Shown: piece after piece, positions 41,393 to 50,845 of the stretch
How positions within the stretch are numbered: position 1 is the stretch's first letter
Layout: each line of letters opens with the position of its first letter
Assembly: GCF_000519205.1 (NCBI RefSeq)
Contig: NZ_JAFB01000013.1
Location: forward strand, 205,717-269,716
Direction: 5' to 3'
DNA from: Amycolatopsis taiwanensis DSM 45107
GTDB taxonomy: Bacteria > Actinomycetota > Actinomycetes > Mycobacteriales > Pseudonocardiaceae
Length of the DNA: 64,000 bases
Program-made: the position numbers and the translations under genes
Notes under the pieces: model-generated
What the model saw: only the letters and a program-made list of their open reading frames with translations
Databases searched by the model: none
What the model was told of the DNA's origin: nothing

Positions 41393-43684
41393 ATGGATCT
41401 CAGGCCGAGCACTTCGCATTGGGGAGCCTTCTCCGCCGGGCTTGACCCGTCCGGGCGGTTGCGGGTGGCGGCGCACCCCGAGGACCCGTCGCCGTCGCCG
41501 TTGCTGGGCAACCTGCCCGCCTCGCTCCGGCACGCGACCCGGGTCGCCACGCCCGCGGTCCGCCGTGGCTGGCTGGAGCGTGGCCCCGGTCCGGACCCGG
41601 CCCGTGGTCACGACGACTTCGTGGCACTCGGCTGGGACGAGGCGCTCGACCTGCTCGCCGCCGAGCTGCGCAGGGTCCGCGAAGAGCACGGCAACCAGGC
41701 CATCTTCGGGGGTTCCTACGGGTGGGCCAGCGCCGGGCGGTTCCACCACGCGCAAAGCCAGCTGCACCGGTTTCTCAACGCCTTCGGCGGTTTCACCGCG
41801 GGGCGCAACACCTACAGCCACGGGACGAGCGCCGTGGTGCTGCCGCACATCGTCGGCAGTGCGCACGAGGTGTTCTTCCGCGGCACCAGTTGGCCGACGA
41901 TCCTGGCGCACACCGAACTGCTGGTCGCCTTCGGCGGGATGCCGGAGAAGAACGTCTCCGTGATCCCGGGCGGGGTCGCCCGGCACCACACGCCGGACTT
42001 CTTCGCACAGCTCGGGCGAGGAGGCACCGAGGTGGCGCTGATCAGCCCGATCCGGGATGACCTGCCGACCGGCCTGAACGCCCGGTGGTACCCGATCCGT
42101 CCCGCCGCCGACACCGCCCTGCTGCTGGCACTCGCGCACACCGTGGCCGCGGAAGGCTTGCACGACAAGGAGTTCCTGCGCGATTACTGCGTCGGTTACG
42201 AGGACTTCGAGCGGTACCTGTTCGGCGCCGAGGACGGTGTGCCCAAGGACGCGGAATGGGCCAGTGCCCGCACGGATCTGCCCGCCGCGGACATCGTGGC
42301 GCTGGCCCGGCGGATGGCCGCGGCCCGGACCCTGGTCACGGTCACCTGGTCGTTGCAACGCATCGAGCACGGTGAGCAGCCGGTGTGGGCCGCGATCGCG
42401 CTGGCCGCCATGCTCGGCCAGATCGGCCTGCCCGGCGGTGGTTTCGGCCATGGCTACGGCTCGATGGGCGACGTCGGCGGCATCGGTGGAGAATTCCGGG
42501 TCCCGCACCTGCCGCAGGGCGTCAATCCCGTACGGGAGTTCATTCCGGTCGCCCGGATCGCCGACCTGCTGCTCAATCCGGGTGAGCGCTACGACTACGA
42601 CGGCACGGTGCGTGCCTATCCCGACATCCGGTTGGTCTACTGGGCCGGCGGCAACCCGTTCCACCACCATCAGGACCTCAACCGGTTGCGGACCGCGTTC
42701 TCCCGGCCGGACACGGTGGTCGTGAACGAGCCGTTCTGGACCGCCACCGCTCGCCATGCCGATTTCGTCCTGCCGGCCACGGTCCCGCTGGAGCGGGAGG
42801 ATTTCGGCGCCGGGCGGCGCGACACGTCGTTGATCGCGATGCACCGGGTGGCCGAGCCGTTCGCGCAGGCCCGGGACGACTACACCATTCTCGGCGGGCT
42901 GGCGGACCGGCTGGGGATCGCCGCGGAGTTCACCGAGGGCCGTTCGGCGCGCGCCTGGCTGGAACATCTTTACGAGTCCTGGCGAACGGATCTTCGGGCC
43001 GGAGGCCTGGCCATACCGTCCTTTGTGGATTTCTGGGCCGCGGGCGAATACCGGTTGCCCGAGGCGGGCCCCGAACGCACGCTGTTCGCCGAGTTCCGGC
43101 GTGACCCGGTGGCGCACCCGCTGCGCACGCCGAGCGGGAAGATCGAGATCACCTCCCGGCGGGTCCGGTCGTTCTCCTACGCCGACTGTCCCGGCCACCC
43201 GGCCTGGCTCGAGCCCACCGAATGGCTCGGTGGGCCGCGCGCCGCCCGGTTTCCGCTGCACCTGATCGCCAACCAGCCGTCGACTCGCCTGCACAGCCAG
43301 CTCGACGGCGGCGAGGTCAGCCAGGCGGCCAAGGTCGCGGGGCGCGAGGCGATCTGGCTGCATCCGGCGGACGCGGCGGCCCGGGGAATCGCCGAGGGAG
43401 AAGTGGTCCGGGTGTTCAACGACCGCGGCGCCTGCCTGGTCGGCGCGGTGCTGACCGAGGGCCTGCGCCCCGGTGTCGTGCGGCTGCCCACCGGGGCGTG
43501 GTTCGACCCGGACGGATCCCTTTGCGTGCACGGGAATCCGAACGTGCTGACCGCGGACCTGCCGTCCTCGCGGCTGTCGCAGGGCGCCACCGGAGGGCAT
43601 GTGCTGGTCGAGATCGAGCGTTATGACGGCACGCCTGGACAGTTGACGGTGAATGCGCCGCCGCCGATCAGGCACTTGAGGTGA
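41393..43684 (+). CDS. Molybdopterin (bis-MGD) S-/N-oxide reductase family protein
   Basis: A 763-residue soluble enzyme of the DMSO reductase family, of the BisC/TorA kind: no N-terminal 4Fe-4S cysteines and no Tat signal. Visible are SHWGAFSAG near the start, NTYSHGTSAV with the probable Mo-ligating Ser, WSLQRIEHGEQPVWA, GLPGGGFGHGYGSMGDVGG, YWAGGNPFHHHQDLNRL, and the C-terminal MGD-binding NQPSTRLHSQLDGG. It probably reduces or oxidises a small N- or S-oxide in the cytoplasm. GGAG lies 7 bases before ATG 41393. Confidence 0.88.
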   Translation: MDLRPSTSHWGAFSAGLDPSGRLRVAAHPEDPSPSPLLGNLPASLRHATRVATPAVRRGWLERGPGPDPARGHDDFVALGWDEALDLLAAELRRVREEHGNQAIFGGSYGWASAGRFHHAQSQLHRFLNAFGGFTAGRNTYSHGTSAVVLPHIVGSAHEVFFRGTSWPTILAHTELLVAFGGMPEKNVSVIPGGVARHHTPDFFAQLGRGGTEVALISPIRDDLPTGLNARWYPIRPAADTALLLALAHTVAAEGLHDKEFLRDYCVGYEDFERYLFGAEDGVPKDAEWASARTDLPAADIVALARRMAAARTLVTVTWSLQRIEHGEQPVWAAIALAAMLGQIGLPGGGFGHGYGSMGDVGGIGGEFRVPHLPQGVNPVREFIPVARIADLLLNPGERYDYDGTVRAYPDIRLVYWAGGNPFHHHQDLNRLRTAFSRPDTVVVNEPFWTATARHADFVLPATVPLEREDFGAGRRDTSLIAMHRVAEPFAQARDDYTILGGLADRLGIAAEFTEGRSARAWLEHLYESWRTDLRAGGLAIPSFVDFWAAGEYRLPEAGPERTLFAEFRRDPVAHPLRTPSGKIEITSRRVRSFSYADCPGHPAWLEPTEWLGGPRAARFPLHLIANQPSTRLHSQLDGGEVSQAAKVAGREAIWLHPADAAARGIAEGEVVRVFNDRGACLVGAVLTEGLRPGVVRLPTGAWFDPDGSLCVHGNPNVLTADLPSSRLSQGATGGHVLVEIERYDGTPGQLTVNAPPPIRHLR

Positions 43685-43930
43685 GAACGCGTCAAAACGC
43701 AAGATCAGCACCCATAGCGACAGACCCGGAGCCGGAAAAGCGGAAGCTATCACCCAATCGAGTCAATTTGGCGGGTGAAGAGGGAAATATGAGACATTAT
43801 CAGGTTACTTGACGTGCCATGCTGGTAGCTTCGGCCGAGCCTCGGTTCGCTGGGGGTACGGCCAGGCGGCCCGGAATTGGCAGCGAGGTAACGGGGCCTT
43901 GGTCATGCGGTGCCGATGGAGGACTGTTTG

Positions 43931-44590
43931 ATGGTGCGCACCATCCTGCGCAGCGGGTCCGGCGACCTCGTGGCGGACGTGCGGCTTACCGATCGCACCG
44001 GAATCGTCGCGGCGAGCACGCCCCCGCCCGCGGACCCGCCATCGCCGGAACTCGGCGAGCCGGAATCCGGCGAGCTCCGGCCCGTGGCGCCGGCCGGAGG
44101 AGGATCGATCGGCGGCGTGCTGCGCCGAGTCCGCCGGCAGGCGTCGTTCGCCTGCGCGGCGGTCGGACTGGTCGCCCTCGGGTGGATCGGTGGCGGCATC
44201 TTCGCGCACGAGGACGTCGCGCAGGTGCCGGCGATCGCCACGGGCAACACCGGCGTCCTGGTGAACGAGGACCAGTCGAGCGTGCCGGCTCCGCCGCCGC
44301 CGGAGGTGACTCCGCTGGTACCGGCGACCGCCGGCTCGCCGTCCCCGACGCCGGCCGCCAAGACGAAGCCGGGTGCCGGCAGTAGGAAGGCAACCGACGA
44401 CACGGCCCGGCATTCGCGGTCCGAGCCGGCCGGTACGCCGACCAGTCCGGCCGGACTGCCGCGCGCGGACGCCATGCTGGACGAGGCGACCCGGATGATG
44501 GACTCTCTCACCAGCCGGTTCGCGCAGCTCCAGTGGTTCATCGACGCCTACAACCAAGCCGACGGCGCACTCGCGGGTAGACAGTTTTGA
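43931..44590 (+). CDS. Hypothetical single-pass membrane protein
   Basis: A 219-residue protein starting at ATG 43931, with GGAGGA 8 bases upstream. It has a cytoplasmic Pro-rich N-terminal half, a basic patch (LRRVRRQAS), one transmembrane helix (FACAAVGLVALGWIGGGIF), a Pro/Ser/Thr-rich external linker, and a helical C-terminal end (DEATRMMDSLTSRFAQLQWF). No domain recognised. Its stop codon lies within a dispersed repeat copy. Confidence 0.65.
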   Translation: MVRTILRSGSGDLVADVRLTDRTGIVAASTPPPADPPSPELGEPESGELRPVAPAGGGSIGGVLRRVRRQASFACAAVGLVALGWIGGGIFAHEDVAQVPAIATGNTGVLVNEDQSSVPAPPPPEVTPLVPATAGSPSPTPAAKTKPGAGSRKATDDTARHSRSEPAGTPTSPAGLPRADAMLDEATRMMDSLTSRFAQLQWFIDAYNQADGALAGRQF

Positions 44591-44646
44591 AGCGGTTTGC
44601 GTGGCGGTGCAAGCTGACGGCCCACTGCAAGCGGGTCCGCCGCTCA
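44588..44646. repeat. Dispersed repeat D, copy 1 (inverted)
   Basis: Reverse complement of 48090-48172 apart from about 23 extra bases in that copy. Shared blocks include GCTGACGGCCCACTGCAAGC and TTTGAAGCGG. Confidence 0.7.
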
Positions 44647-44682
44647 TTCTGATGCACCAAGGGTTTTGGATCGGTCATTGGT

Positions 44683-45087
44683 TCAGACATTGGTGATTTC
44701 GGCGATGAAGGCGTCGATGTCGAACCGCTCGCTTTCCATGCCGAAGGGGACGACCTCGGCGGATGCCTGGATGAACCGCTCGATGTCCTCGCGTTCGATT
44801 TCCACCAGGGCATAGCCGTCCGGTGACTCGATCTCCAGCAGCACGATGTTCTCGTCCGCCGCCAGGTCCGGCCGCACGCGCACGTCGCCGATGCCGGCCG
44901 GCTGGGACAACCCGGTCACGAGCAGGTCACGGGCAAACGTCCATTCAACCCACTGGCCCCGGTCGGTGCGGAAGGCGATGTTCACCGAGAACGGCTCGCT
45001 GGCCACATAGGACAGTCGGGACAGAACGGGTGCGGTCGAGCCATTCAACGAAACGAACTGGCTTCGGGTAACGGTATCGCAGCTCAT
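44683..45087 (-). CDS. SsgA-like sporulation/cell-division regulator
   Basis: A 134-residue protein. The run of strands (PVLSRLSYVASEPFSVNIAF), WVEWTFARDLLVTGL and GIGDVRVRP matches SsgA/SsgB family proteins, which guide septum placement and wall synthesis in morphologically complex actinomycetes by localising division proteins. ATG 45087; length is normal for the family. An SsgA-like gene supports a filamentous actinomycete. No other division gene is adjacent. Confidence 0.85.
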   Translation of the reverse strand: MSCDTVTRSQFVSLNGSTAPVLSRLSYVASEPFSVNIAFRTDRGQWVEWTFARDLLVTGLSQPAGIGDVRVRPDLAADENIVLLEIESPDGYALVEIEREDIERFIQASAEVVPFGMESERFDIDAFIAEITNV

Positions 45088-45235
45088 GTGCCCTCCTCGC
45101 GGTCAAGGTTCGCCGGCGCGAACGAGATGGACAGCCAGGAGAGGGCGGTAGGCGGTAGATCATGATGCGTGCCGCGAAACTTTCACGCGATCCGGTGTAA
45201 AAGCATTAAACGCGTAACATCTGCGCGGACGTCTG

Positions 45236-45712
45236 TCAGCCGCCATCAAGGGGAATGGTCAGCCCGGCCTTGATCCGGTCCAGCACCACGCTGGTGGTGA
45301 AGTGCCGGACCTCGCAGTTGTCGAAGAACATCCGGTTCGTGAAGGCATCGAACTCGCTCAGGTCGCGGCAGTTGACCACGAGCACGAAATCGGTCCTCCC
45401 GGTCACGTGGTAGCACTGCTGGACGGCGGCGTCGGCGAGGGCCTGCTTGCGGAACGCGTCGAGCACGTCGCGTTGCCCGTGCTCCATCTCCACGGCCACG
45501 ATGAAGGTCATCCCGACGCCGACGGCCTCGGGATCGAGCACGGCGACTTCACGGGCGATCACCCCGTTGGCCCGCAGCCGCTTGATCCGGCGCTGCACGG
45601 CCGCGGCCGACAGGCCGACCCGCGCCCCGATCGTCTCGGCGATCGTCCGGGAGTCCTCCTGAAGCATCCGTAGAATCGCGTGATCGAGATGGTCGAGGTC
45701 AGCGGCACGCAC
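45236..45712 (-). CDS. Lrp/AsnC family transcriptional regulator
   Basis: A 158-residue protein starting at GTG 45712. The helix-turn-helix (LDHAILRMLQEDSRTIAETIGARVGLSAAAVQRRIKRL) is followed by an AsnC-type ligand-binding RAM domain (VGMTFIVAVEMEHGQRDVLDAF, CYHVTGRTDFVLVVNCRDLSEFDAF). These regulators form octamers and respond to amino acids. The 266 bp between its start and the fabH-like gene hold no recognisable gene. Confidence 0.9.
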   Translation of the reverse strand: MRAADLDHLDHAILRMLQEDSRTIAETIGARVGLSAAAVQRRIKRLRANGVIAREVAVLDPEAVGVGMTFIVAVEMEHGQRDVLDAFRKQALADAAVQQCYHVTGRTDFVLVVNCRDLSEFDAFTNRMFFDNCEVRHFTTSVVLDRIKAGLTIPLDGG

Positions 45713-45978
45713 CTACGCATAGTAGCCAAAAACCGGTTGCCCAACTTTCCGTAGCCGGGCGTCGTGCGCCGCCGCCGGACGGAAAACCGCAGGAGGCCGA
45801 CCCGCCTGGCGCCGGAGCGTCCTTTGTGGATAGCCGCGCTACGGTCCGGTCGCCGGCGCCGGGGTGGCGCACCGGCCGGTGATCCGTCCGGCACCGCGAC
45901 CCGCCAGCCGGGTGGCCGTATGTGTGACCTGAAACACAACCCGCCGGTCTACCCAGGGGTAGCCCATAAACATGTCCC

Positions 45979-46986
45979 ATGACGATGGGGACGTCTGCGG
46001 TTCTCGCCGGGCTCGGTGCCTGGCTGCCGCAACGAGTGGTGGACAACGACGAACTCGCGCGGAGGCTGGAAACCTCGGACGAATGGATCCGGACCCGGAC
46101 CGGGATCCGGACCAGGCACATCGCCGACCCCGACATCTCCACTGTGGACATGGCGGTCCACGCCGGGAGCGCCGCGCTGCGCAGCGCGGGGTCGGACGTG
46201 GTCGATGCGCTGGTGCTGGCCACCACGACGCCGGACTACCTCTGCCCGGCCAGCGCGCCGCAGGTCGCGTCCGAGCTGGGCCTGAGCGGGATCGCCGCGA
46301 TGGACGTCAACGCCGTCTGCAGTGGCTTCGTCTACGCGCTGGCCACCGCGGCCGGGCTGATCGCCGGCGGGATCGCCGGGCGGGTGCTGGTCATCGGCGC
46401 CGACGCGTTCAGCCGGCTGTGCGACCCCGATGACCGCACCACCGCGCCCATCTTCGGCGACGGCGCGGGCGCGGTCGTGCTGCGCGCCGGGACCCGCGAC
46501 GAGCCGGGTGCGCTCGGCCCCTTCGACCTGCACAGCGAGGGCGAGCACGCCGGACTCTTGATCGTCCCGGCCGGCGGGGCGAAGCAACGCAGGTCGGACG
46601 ACCCGCGCGAGCACTTCGTCTCCATGCAGGGCACCGCGGTGTTCCGGCACGCGTGCGCCCGGATGACCGAGTCCACCCGCGCGTTGCTCGATCGCGCGCA
46701 CCTGTCCGTGGACGACGTGGACCGGTTCGTCGGCCACCAGGCCAACATCCGGATCCTTCAGGCGACGGCCAAGCATCTCGGACTGCCCGAGGAACGGCTC
46801 GTGGTCAACATCGGGCACACCGGCAACACCAGCGCCGCGTCGATCCCGCTGGCCCTGGCCGATGCCTGTGAGGACGGCAGCCTTCGCCCCGGCCACCGGG
46901 TCCTGATGACCGCCTTCGGCGCCGGACTGACCTGGGGGTCCACCCTGCTGACCTGGCCCGACGTCAAACCCGGCTCCGCCAGGTAG
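45979..46986 (+). CDS. 3-oxoacyl-ACP synthase III (FabH-like)
   Basis: A 335-residue condensing enzyme. It has catalytic C114 in NAVCSGF, GHQANIRI with the active-site His, and NIGHTGNTSAAS with the active-site Asn. The SDEWIRTRTGIRTRHIA start is typical of FabH, which initiates fatty-acid synthesis from acyl-CoA and malonyl-ACP. It stands alone, not in a fab operon, so a secondary-metabolism or starter-unit role is also possible. ATG 45979 or 45985. Confidence 0.9.
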   Translation: MTMGTSAVLAGLGAWLPQRVVDNDELARRLETSDEWIRTRTGIRTRHIADPDISTVDMAVHAGSAALRSAGSDVVDALVLATTTPDYLCPASAPQVASELGLSGIAAMDVNAVCSGFVYALATAAGLIAGGIAGRVLVIGADAFSRLCDPDDRTTAPIFGDGAGAVVLRAGTRDEPGALGPFDLHSEGEHAGLLIVPAGGAKQRRSDDPREHFVSMQGTAVFRHACARMTESTRALLDRAHLSVDDVDRFVGHQANIRILQATAKHLGLPEERLVVNIGHTGNTSAASIPLALADACEDGSLRPGHRVLMTAFGAGLTWGSTLLTWPDVKPGSAR

Positions 46987-47035
46987 GCCCGCGCCTGACC
47001 GCCCGGCGGACCCGGCGGTCAGGAGGCTCTGGCGA

Positions 47036-47977
47036 TCAGGAAGCGGGGCGGTGCGCTTCGGCGGTCTCGCGGACGGCCTTTTCCAGGTCGGCGCGCGACA
47101 TCTTCGAACGGCCCTTGACATCGAGTTCACGGGCCATCCGCTCCAGCTCGGTCTTGCTGAGCTCGGACACGTCGGGAGCGGCCGGGCGCCGCCGGGACCT
47201 GCTGGCCTCGACGCTGCGGGCGAGCGTCTCGAACAGATCCACCACCTTGGTCGGTTCGGCGGGCGCCTCCTCGACGGTCACCGTCCGGCCCGCCTTCTTG
47301 TCCTCGACCAGCTTGTGCACTCGCTCGGTGTAGGTGTCGTGGAACTCCTCCGGGTGCCAGTCCTCGGTCATCGAGTCGATCAGGCTGATCGCCATGTCGA
47401 GCTCGCGGCCGCGGGCGTCGGCCGCCTTGGGCAGTTTCTTGAGCTCCCGCGCGGGGTCGCGAATATCCTCGGCGAACAGCAGCGTGTCGAGCACGAGCAT
47501 GCCCTCCGAGGCGCGGACCGCGGCGATGTGCTGCTTGCCGCGCACCACGAACCGCGCGATGCCCGCCTTGTTCGTGCGCTCCAGGGCCTGCACCAGCAGC
47601 CCGTACGCACGCGCGAACTCCTCCTTCTCCGGCGCCAGCCAGTAGCTGCGCTCGAAGAAGACCGGGTCGATCTTCTTCAGGTCCACGAACGCCTCGATGT
47701 CGATCGCCCGCGACCGGCCCGGCGCGATCTCGTCCAGTTCCTCCTGCTCGACCAGGACGTATTCCCCGTCGCCGAGCTCGTAACCCTTGACGATGTCCGA
47801 GAAGTCGACCTCCTTACCGGTGCGCTCGTTGACCCGCCGATACCGGATCCGGTCGGACGTGCCCCGCTCGAACTGGCGGAAGTGCACGCTGTGGTCCTCC
47901 GTCGCGGAGTACAGCTCGACGGGCACGGTGACCAGACCGAAGCTGACCGCGCCGCGCCAGATCGCTCGCGCCGCCAT
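47036..47977 (-). CDS. ku: Non-homologous end-joining protein Ku
   Basis: A 313-residue Ku. The beta-barrel DNA-ring core starts MAARAIWRGAVSFGLVTVP and contains YRRVNERTGKEV and the FVDLKKIDPVFFERSYWLAPE segment. After about residue 250 a basic linker leads to a SAP/Rho-N-like helical tail (VSELSKTELERMARELDV) that probably aids DNA binding. Ku dimers encircle broken ends and recruit LigD; no ligD lies nearby. A strong GGGAGGAAGG ribosome site precedes ATG 47977. Confidence 0.95.
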   Translation of the reverse strand: MAARAIWRGAVSFGLVTVPVELYSATEDHSVHFRQFERGTSDRIRYRRVNERTGKEVDFSDIVKGYELGDGEYVLVEQEELDEIAPGRSRAIDIEAFVDLKKIDPVFFERSYWLAPEKEEFARAYGLLVQALERTNKAGIARFVVRGKQHIAAVRASEGMLVLDTLLFAEDIRDPARELKKLPKAADARGRELDMAISLIDSMTEDWHPEEFHDTYTERVHKLVEDKKAGRTVTVEEAPAEPTKVVDLFETLARSVEASRSRRRPAAPDVSELSKTELERMARELDVKGRSKMSRADLEKAVRETAEAHRPAS

Positions 47978-48089
47978 GACCTTCCTCCCTCAAACCGAAC
48001 TGTCCATAGCGGAGGCGTCAGATGTGGATGACCATGAAGTTACCCGGCAGGTGCCCAGGTCAAACCGGCCGCGCCAGCGCGGTGTTCAA

Positions 48090-48172
48090 AGCGGCGGAGC
48101 CGCTTGCGGTGGGCTGTCAGCTTGCACCACCTCAGGTTCCGCTACCGGCACCGCCACGCAAGCCACTTCAAA
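48090..48172. repeat. Dispersed repeat D, copy 2
   Basis: Starts AGCGGCGGAGCCGCTTGCGG and ends CACTTCAAA. Matches 44588-44646 in reverse with an additional segment around CCTCAGGTTCCGCTACC. Confidence 0.7.
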
Positions 48173-48177
48173 CCAGC

Positions 48178-48981
48178 TCACTCGTCGTGTTGCTCGGTGA
48201 GTCCTTCGCGGAGGTGCTCCAGGGTGCGGGCCAGCAGGCGGGAGACGTGCATCTGGGACACCCCGATCCGTTCGGCGATCTGGGTCTGGGTCATGTTGTG
48301 CACGAAACGCAACCCGAGAATCCGCCGTTCGCGTTCGGGGAGTTCCCGGATCAGCGGCAGCAGTGCCTCGTGGTTTTCGACGCCCTCCAGCCCGGAGTCC
48401 TCCTCGCCGAGCGTGTCGCCGAGCGCCAGGTTCTCGGTGTCGCCGGAGAGCACCTCGTCCAGCGACATCGAGTGGTAGGCATTTCCGGCCTCCAGGCCCT
48501 CGTACACGTCCTCCTGGCTGATCGACAGGTGCGCGGCGATCTCGCTCGGGGTCGGGGCGCGGCCGAGGCGCTGCGCCAGCGCCGTGCTGGCGGCGGAGAT
48601 CGACAGGTGCAGTTCCTTGAGCCGTCGTGGAACCCGGACCAGCCAGCCGCTGTCGCGGAAGTGCCGGCGGACCTCGCCCATCACGGTGGGCACCGCGAAG
48701 GACAGGAAGTCCGCGCCGCGGGCGGCGTCGAACCGGTCGACCGCGTTGATCAATCCGACGGTGGCGACCTGTACCAGGTCCTCCTTGGCCACGCCCCGGC
48801 CCGAGAACCGTTGCGCGATGTGCTCGGCCAGCGGGAGGTGCCCGGTCACGAGCTTGTCGCGGATCTCCGAGCGGCGCGGGTCGTCCGCGGGCAGCGCCGC
48901 CAACTCGTCGAACAGGGGGGCAAGTTGCTGGTACTCGTTCGACGATGTCGGGTGTGCTGCCTGGGGTCGAGAAGTCCTCAC
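48178..48981 (-). CDS. RNA polymerase sigma factor, SigF/SigB type
   Basis: A 267-residue sigma factor with region 2 (HLPLAEHIAQRFSGRGVAKEDLVQVATVGLINAVDRFDAARG), region 3 and region 4 (LPERERRILGLRFVHNMTQTQIAERIGVSQMHVSRLLART). It belongs to the stress/sporulation group 3 (SigB/F/G). GTG 48981 overlaps the stop of the upstream RsbW-like gene by GTGA, so the anti-sigma and sigma are co-translated, the usual rsbW-sigB layout. No anti-anti-sigma gene is adjacent. Confidence 0.93.
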   Translation of the reverse strand: MRTSRPQAAHPTSSNEYQQLAPLFDELAALPADDPRRSEIRDKLVTGHLPLAEHIAQRFSGRGVAKEDLVQVATVGLINAVDRFDAARGADFLSFAVPTVMGEVRRHFRDSGWLVRVPRRLKELHLSISAASTALAQRLGRAPTPSEIAAHLSISQEDVYEGLEAGNAYHSMSLDEVLSGDTENLALGDTLGEEDSGLEGVENHEALLPLIRELPERERRILGLRFVHNMTQTQIAERIGVSQMHVSRLLARTLEHLREGLTEQHDE

Positions 48982-49463
48982 GCGCGCGCCCCTGGCACCT
49001 CCACCGACACCCGGCGCTTCGCGAGCTCGATGTTCAGGCGGTGGTGTTGTCCGTTCGACGAGACTCGGCTGTCCACCATGTCCGTCAAGGTAGTCAGGAC
49101 GCGCCAGCCGAACGACCTGGTACTCGGCTCGGTACCGGTCGCCGAGTCGACCGTGCCCACGAAGCACAGCTCGTCGTCGGAGACGGTGAACCGGCAGTTC
49201 ATGGCGGTTCCCGGCACGGCCCTGGTGATCAGGGTCGAGCATGCCTCGTCGACGGCGAGCTTGAGGTCCGCGATGGCGTCGAGGTCGAAGTCGGCCCGGG
49301 TGGCGATGGTCGCCACCACCGAGCGCACGATGGGCAGATTCATCAGGTCAGCGGTCAGCCGTAGTTCGATATCTCCTGGCCTCAAGCCGTCGGGCGCCGG
49401 CAGGCCGGGAGGTTCCCAGTCGGTCACGTTCACCTCATCTGTCGGATGCAACCTGCGGACCAT
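48978..49463 (-). CDS. Anti-sigma factor, RsbW-like serine kinase
   Basis: A 161-residue GHKL-fold ATPase. DLKLAVDEACSTLI carries the N-box (E/A/C variation) and FGWRVLTTLTDMVDSR replaces the usual G-box, so kinase activity is possible but not certain. It probably sequesters the sigma factor encoded immediately downstream. ATG 49463 has AGAGG 5 bases before. The C-terminal part is short compared with typical RsbW. Confidence 0.85.
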   Translation of the reverse strand: MVRRLHPTDEVNVTDWEPPGLPAPDGLRPGDIELRLTADLMNLPIVRSVVATIATRADFDLDAIADLKLAVDEACSTLITRAVPGTAMNCRFTVSDDELCFVGTVDSATGTEPSTRSFGWRVLTTLTDMVDSRVSSNGQHHRLNIELAKRRVSVEVPGARA

Positions 49464-49625
49464 GATGCCTCTACCGGACTACCTTCGCTGTGTTTCACCT
49501 GTGACGTCGTTTCTGTGCGGACAACTCACCCGATACTGGCGGCATACCCCACCGTCAGCGGAGCGAAACGTGGGGTTGCGTGACCGGCGGGCCCGCCGCG
49601 GTGGTCAGCGGGGCCCGCCGCGTGG

Positions 49626-50678
49626 TCAGCGCGGGAAGGTCGCGGCGGCCATGAGGAACTGATCGTTCTCGTCGGGCGAGCTCACCGTGACACGGACGCC
49701 GTCGCCCTGGAACGCGCGGACGACGATCTTGTTGGCCAACATGTGGTCGAAGAACTCGAGGGCACGCTCGCCCAGCGGCAGCCAGACGAAGTTGGCCTGT
49801 GACTCCGGGATCTCGTAGCCCAGGTCGCACAGTTGGGCGCGCACCCGCTCGCGCTCGGCCGCGGTCTGCGTACATCGCGCGAGAAGCTCGTCCTCGGCGT
49901 CGAGGCAGGCCAACGCCGCGGTCTGGGCCAGCGCGTTCACACTGAAGGGCACGTAGACCTTCTTCACCGCGGACGTGATCTCCTCCGGCCCGACGAGGTA
50001 ACCGACGCGGAGCCCGGCCAGCCCGTACGCCTTCGAGAAGGTCCGCAGCACCGCCACGTTCCCCCGCTCGCGGACGAACTCCAGGCCGTCCGGCACGCCG
50101 GGGTCGGTCACGTACTCGCGATACGCCTCGTCCAGCGCCACCAGCACGTTGGACGGCACGGCGTCCAGGAACCGCGCCAGCGCGTCCCGGCGCACGGCGG
50201 TGCCCGTGGGGTTGTTCGGGTTGCACACGAACAACAGCCGGGTGCGCGGGGTGATCGCGGCGAGCATGGCGTCCAGGTCGTGCGAGAGCGTCGCGTCGAG
50301 CGGCACGCGGACCTGCGCAGCCGCCGCTACCTGCGTGACCGTCGGGTACGCCTCGAACGACCGCCAGGCGAACACCACCTCTTCGCCCGGCGCGCACATC
50401 GCCTGAACGAGTTGCTGGCAAAGGGAGACCGAGCCGCAGCCCACGGCGATCTGCTCCACCGGCAGCCGCACCTTGTCCGCCAGGCGCTGGGAAAGCTGGG
50501 TCACCGCGTTGTCCGGGTACCGGTTCACGTCGGATGCCGCGGCGGCGATCGCCTTGGCGACGCTGGGCAGTGGGCCGCCCGGCGACTCGTTGCTGGACAA
50601 CTTGATCGCGTCGGGAACGGTACGGCCCGCGACATAGGAGGGCAGGGTGTCGAGATCGACGCGGGGCTGGACGGACAT
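49626..50678 (-). CDS. pat: Histidinol-phosphate/aromatic aminotransferase (HisC2/Pat type)
   Basis: A 350-residue fold-type I PLP aminotransferase. LSSNESPGGPLPSV, NPNNPTGT, ALDEAYREYV and TFSKAYGLAGLRVGY with the PLP-binding lysine are all present, as is the C-terminal Arg (GDGVRVTVSS) that binds the acidic group. Sequence pattern matches the aromatic aminotransferase Pat/HisC2 of actinobacteria (Rv3772), acting on phenylpyruvate-type or histidinol-phosphate substrates. It is not in a his operon, which favours Pat. Confidence 0.9.
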   Translation of the reverse strand: MSVQPRVDLDTLPSYVAGRTVPDAIKLSSNESPGGPLPSVAKAIAAAASDVNRYPDNAVTQLSQRLADKVRLPVEQIAVGCGSVSLCQQLVQAMCAPGEEVVFAWRSFEAYPTVTQVAAAAQVRVPLDATLSHDLDAMLAAITPRTRLLFVCNPNNPTGTAVRRDALARFLDAVPSNVLVALDEAYREYVTDPGVPDGLEFVRERGNVAVLRTFSKAYGLAGLRVGYLVGPEEITSAVKKVYVPFSVNALAQTAALACLDAEDELLARCTQTAAERERVRAQLCDLGYEIPESQANFVWLPLGERALEFFDHMLANKIVVRAFQGDGVRVTVSSPDENDQFLMAAATFPR

Positions 50679-50845
50679 CGCGTGCTCCTTGTTGGCAGGT
50701 AGCGGTTGCTGTCACCGTAGCTCGTGACCACCCTGCGCAGGTGAACGGCGCGAATTGAACCTGAATCGGGTCCGGCCGGACATCGGTGGAGTTGCGTCGC
50801 CTTTTCGGGGAAGTCACGCCCGATTTTGCGGGCTAGAGTCATCGG

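Noticed and set aside
41276..43753. 825-residue minus-strand frame opposite the molybdoenzyme
   Set aside because: Shadow of the codon bias of the real gene; no domain or ribosome site.
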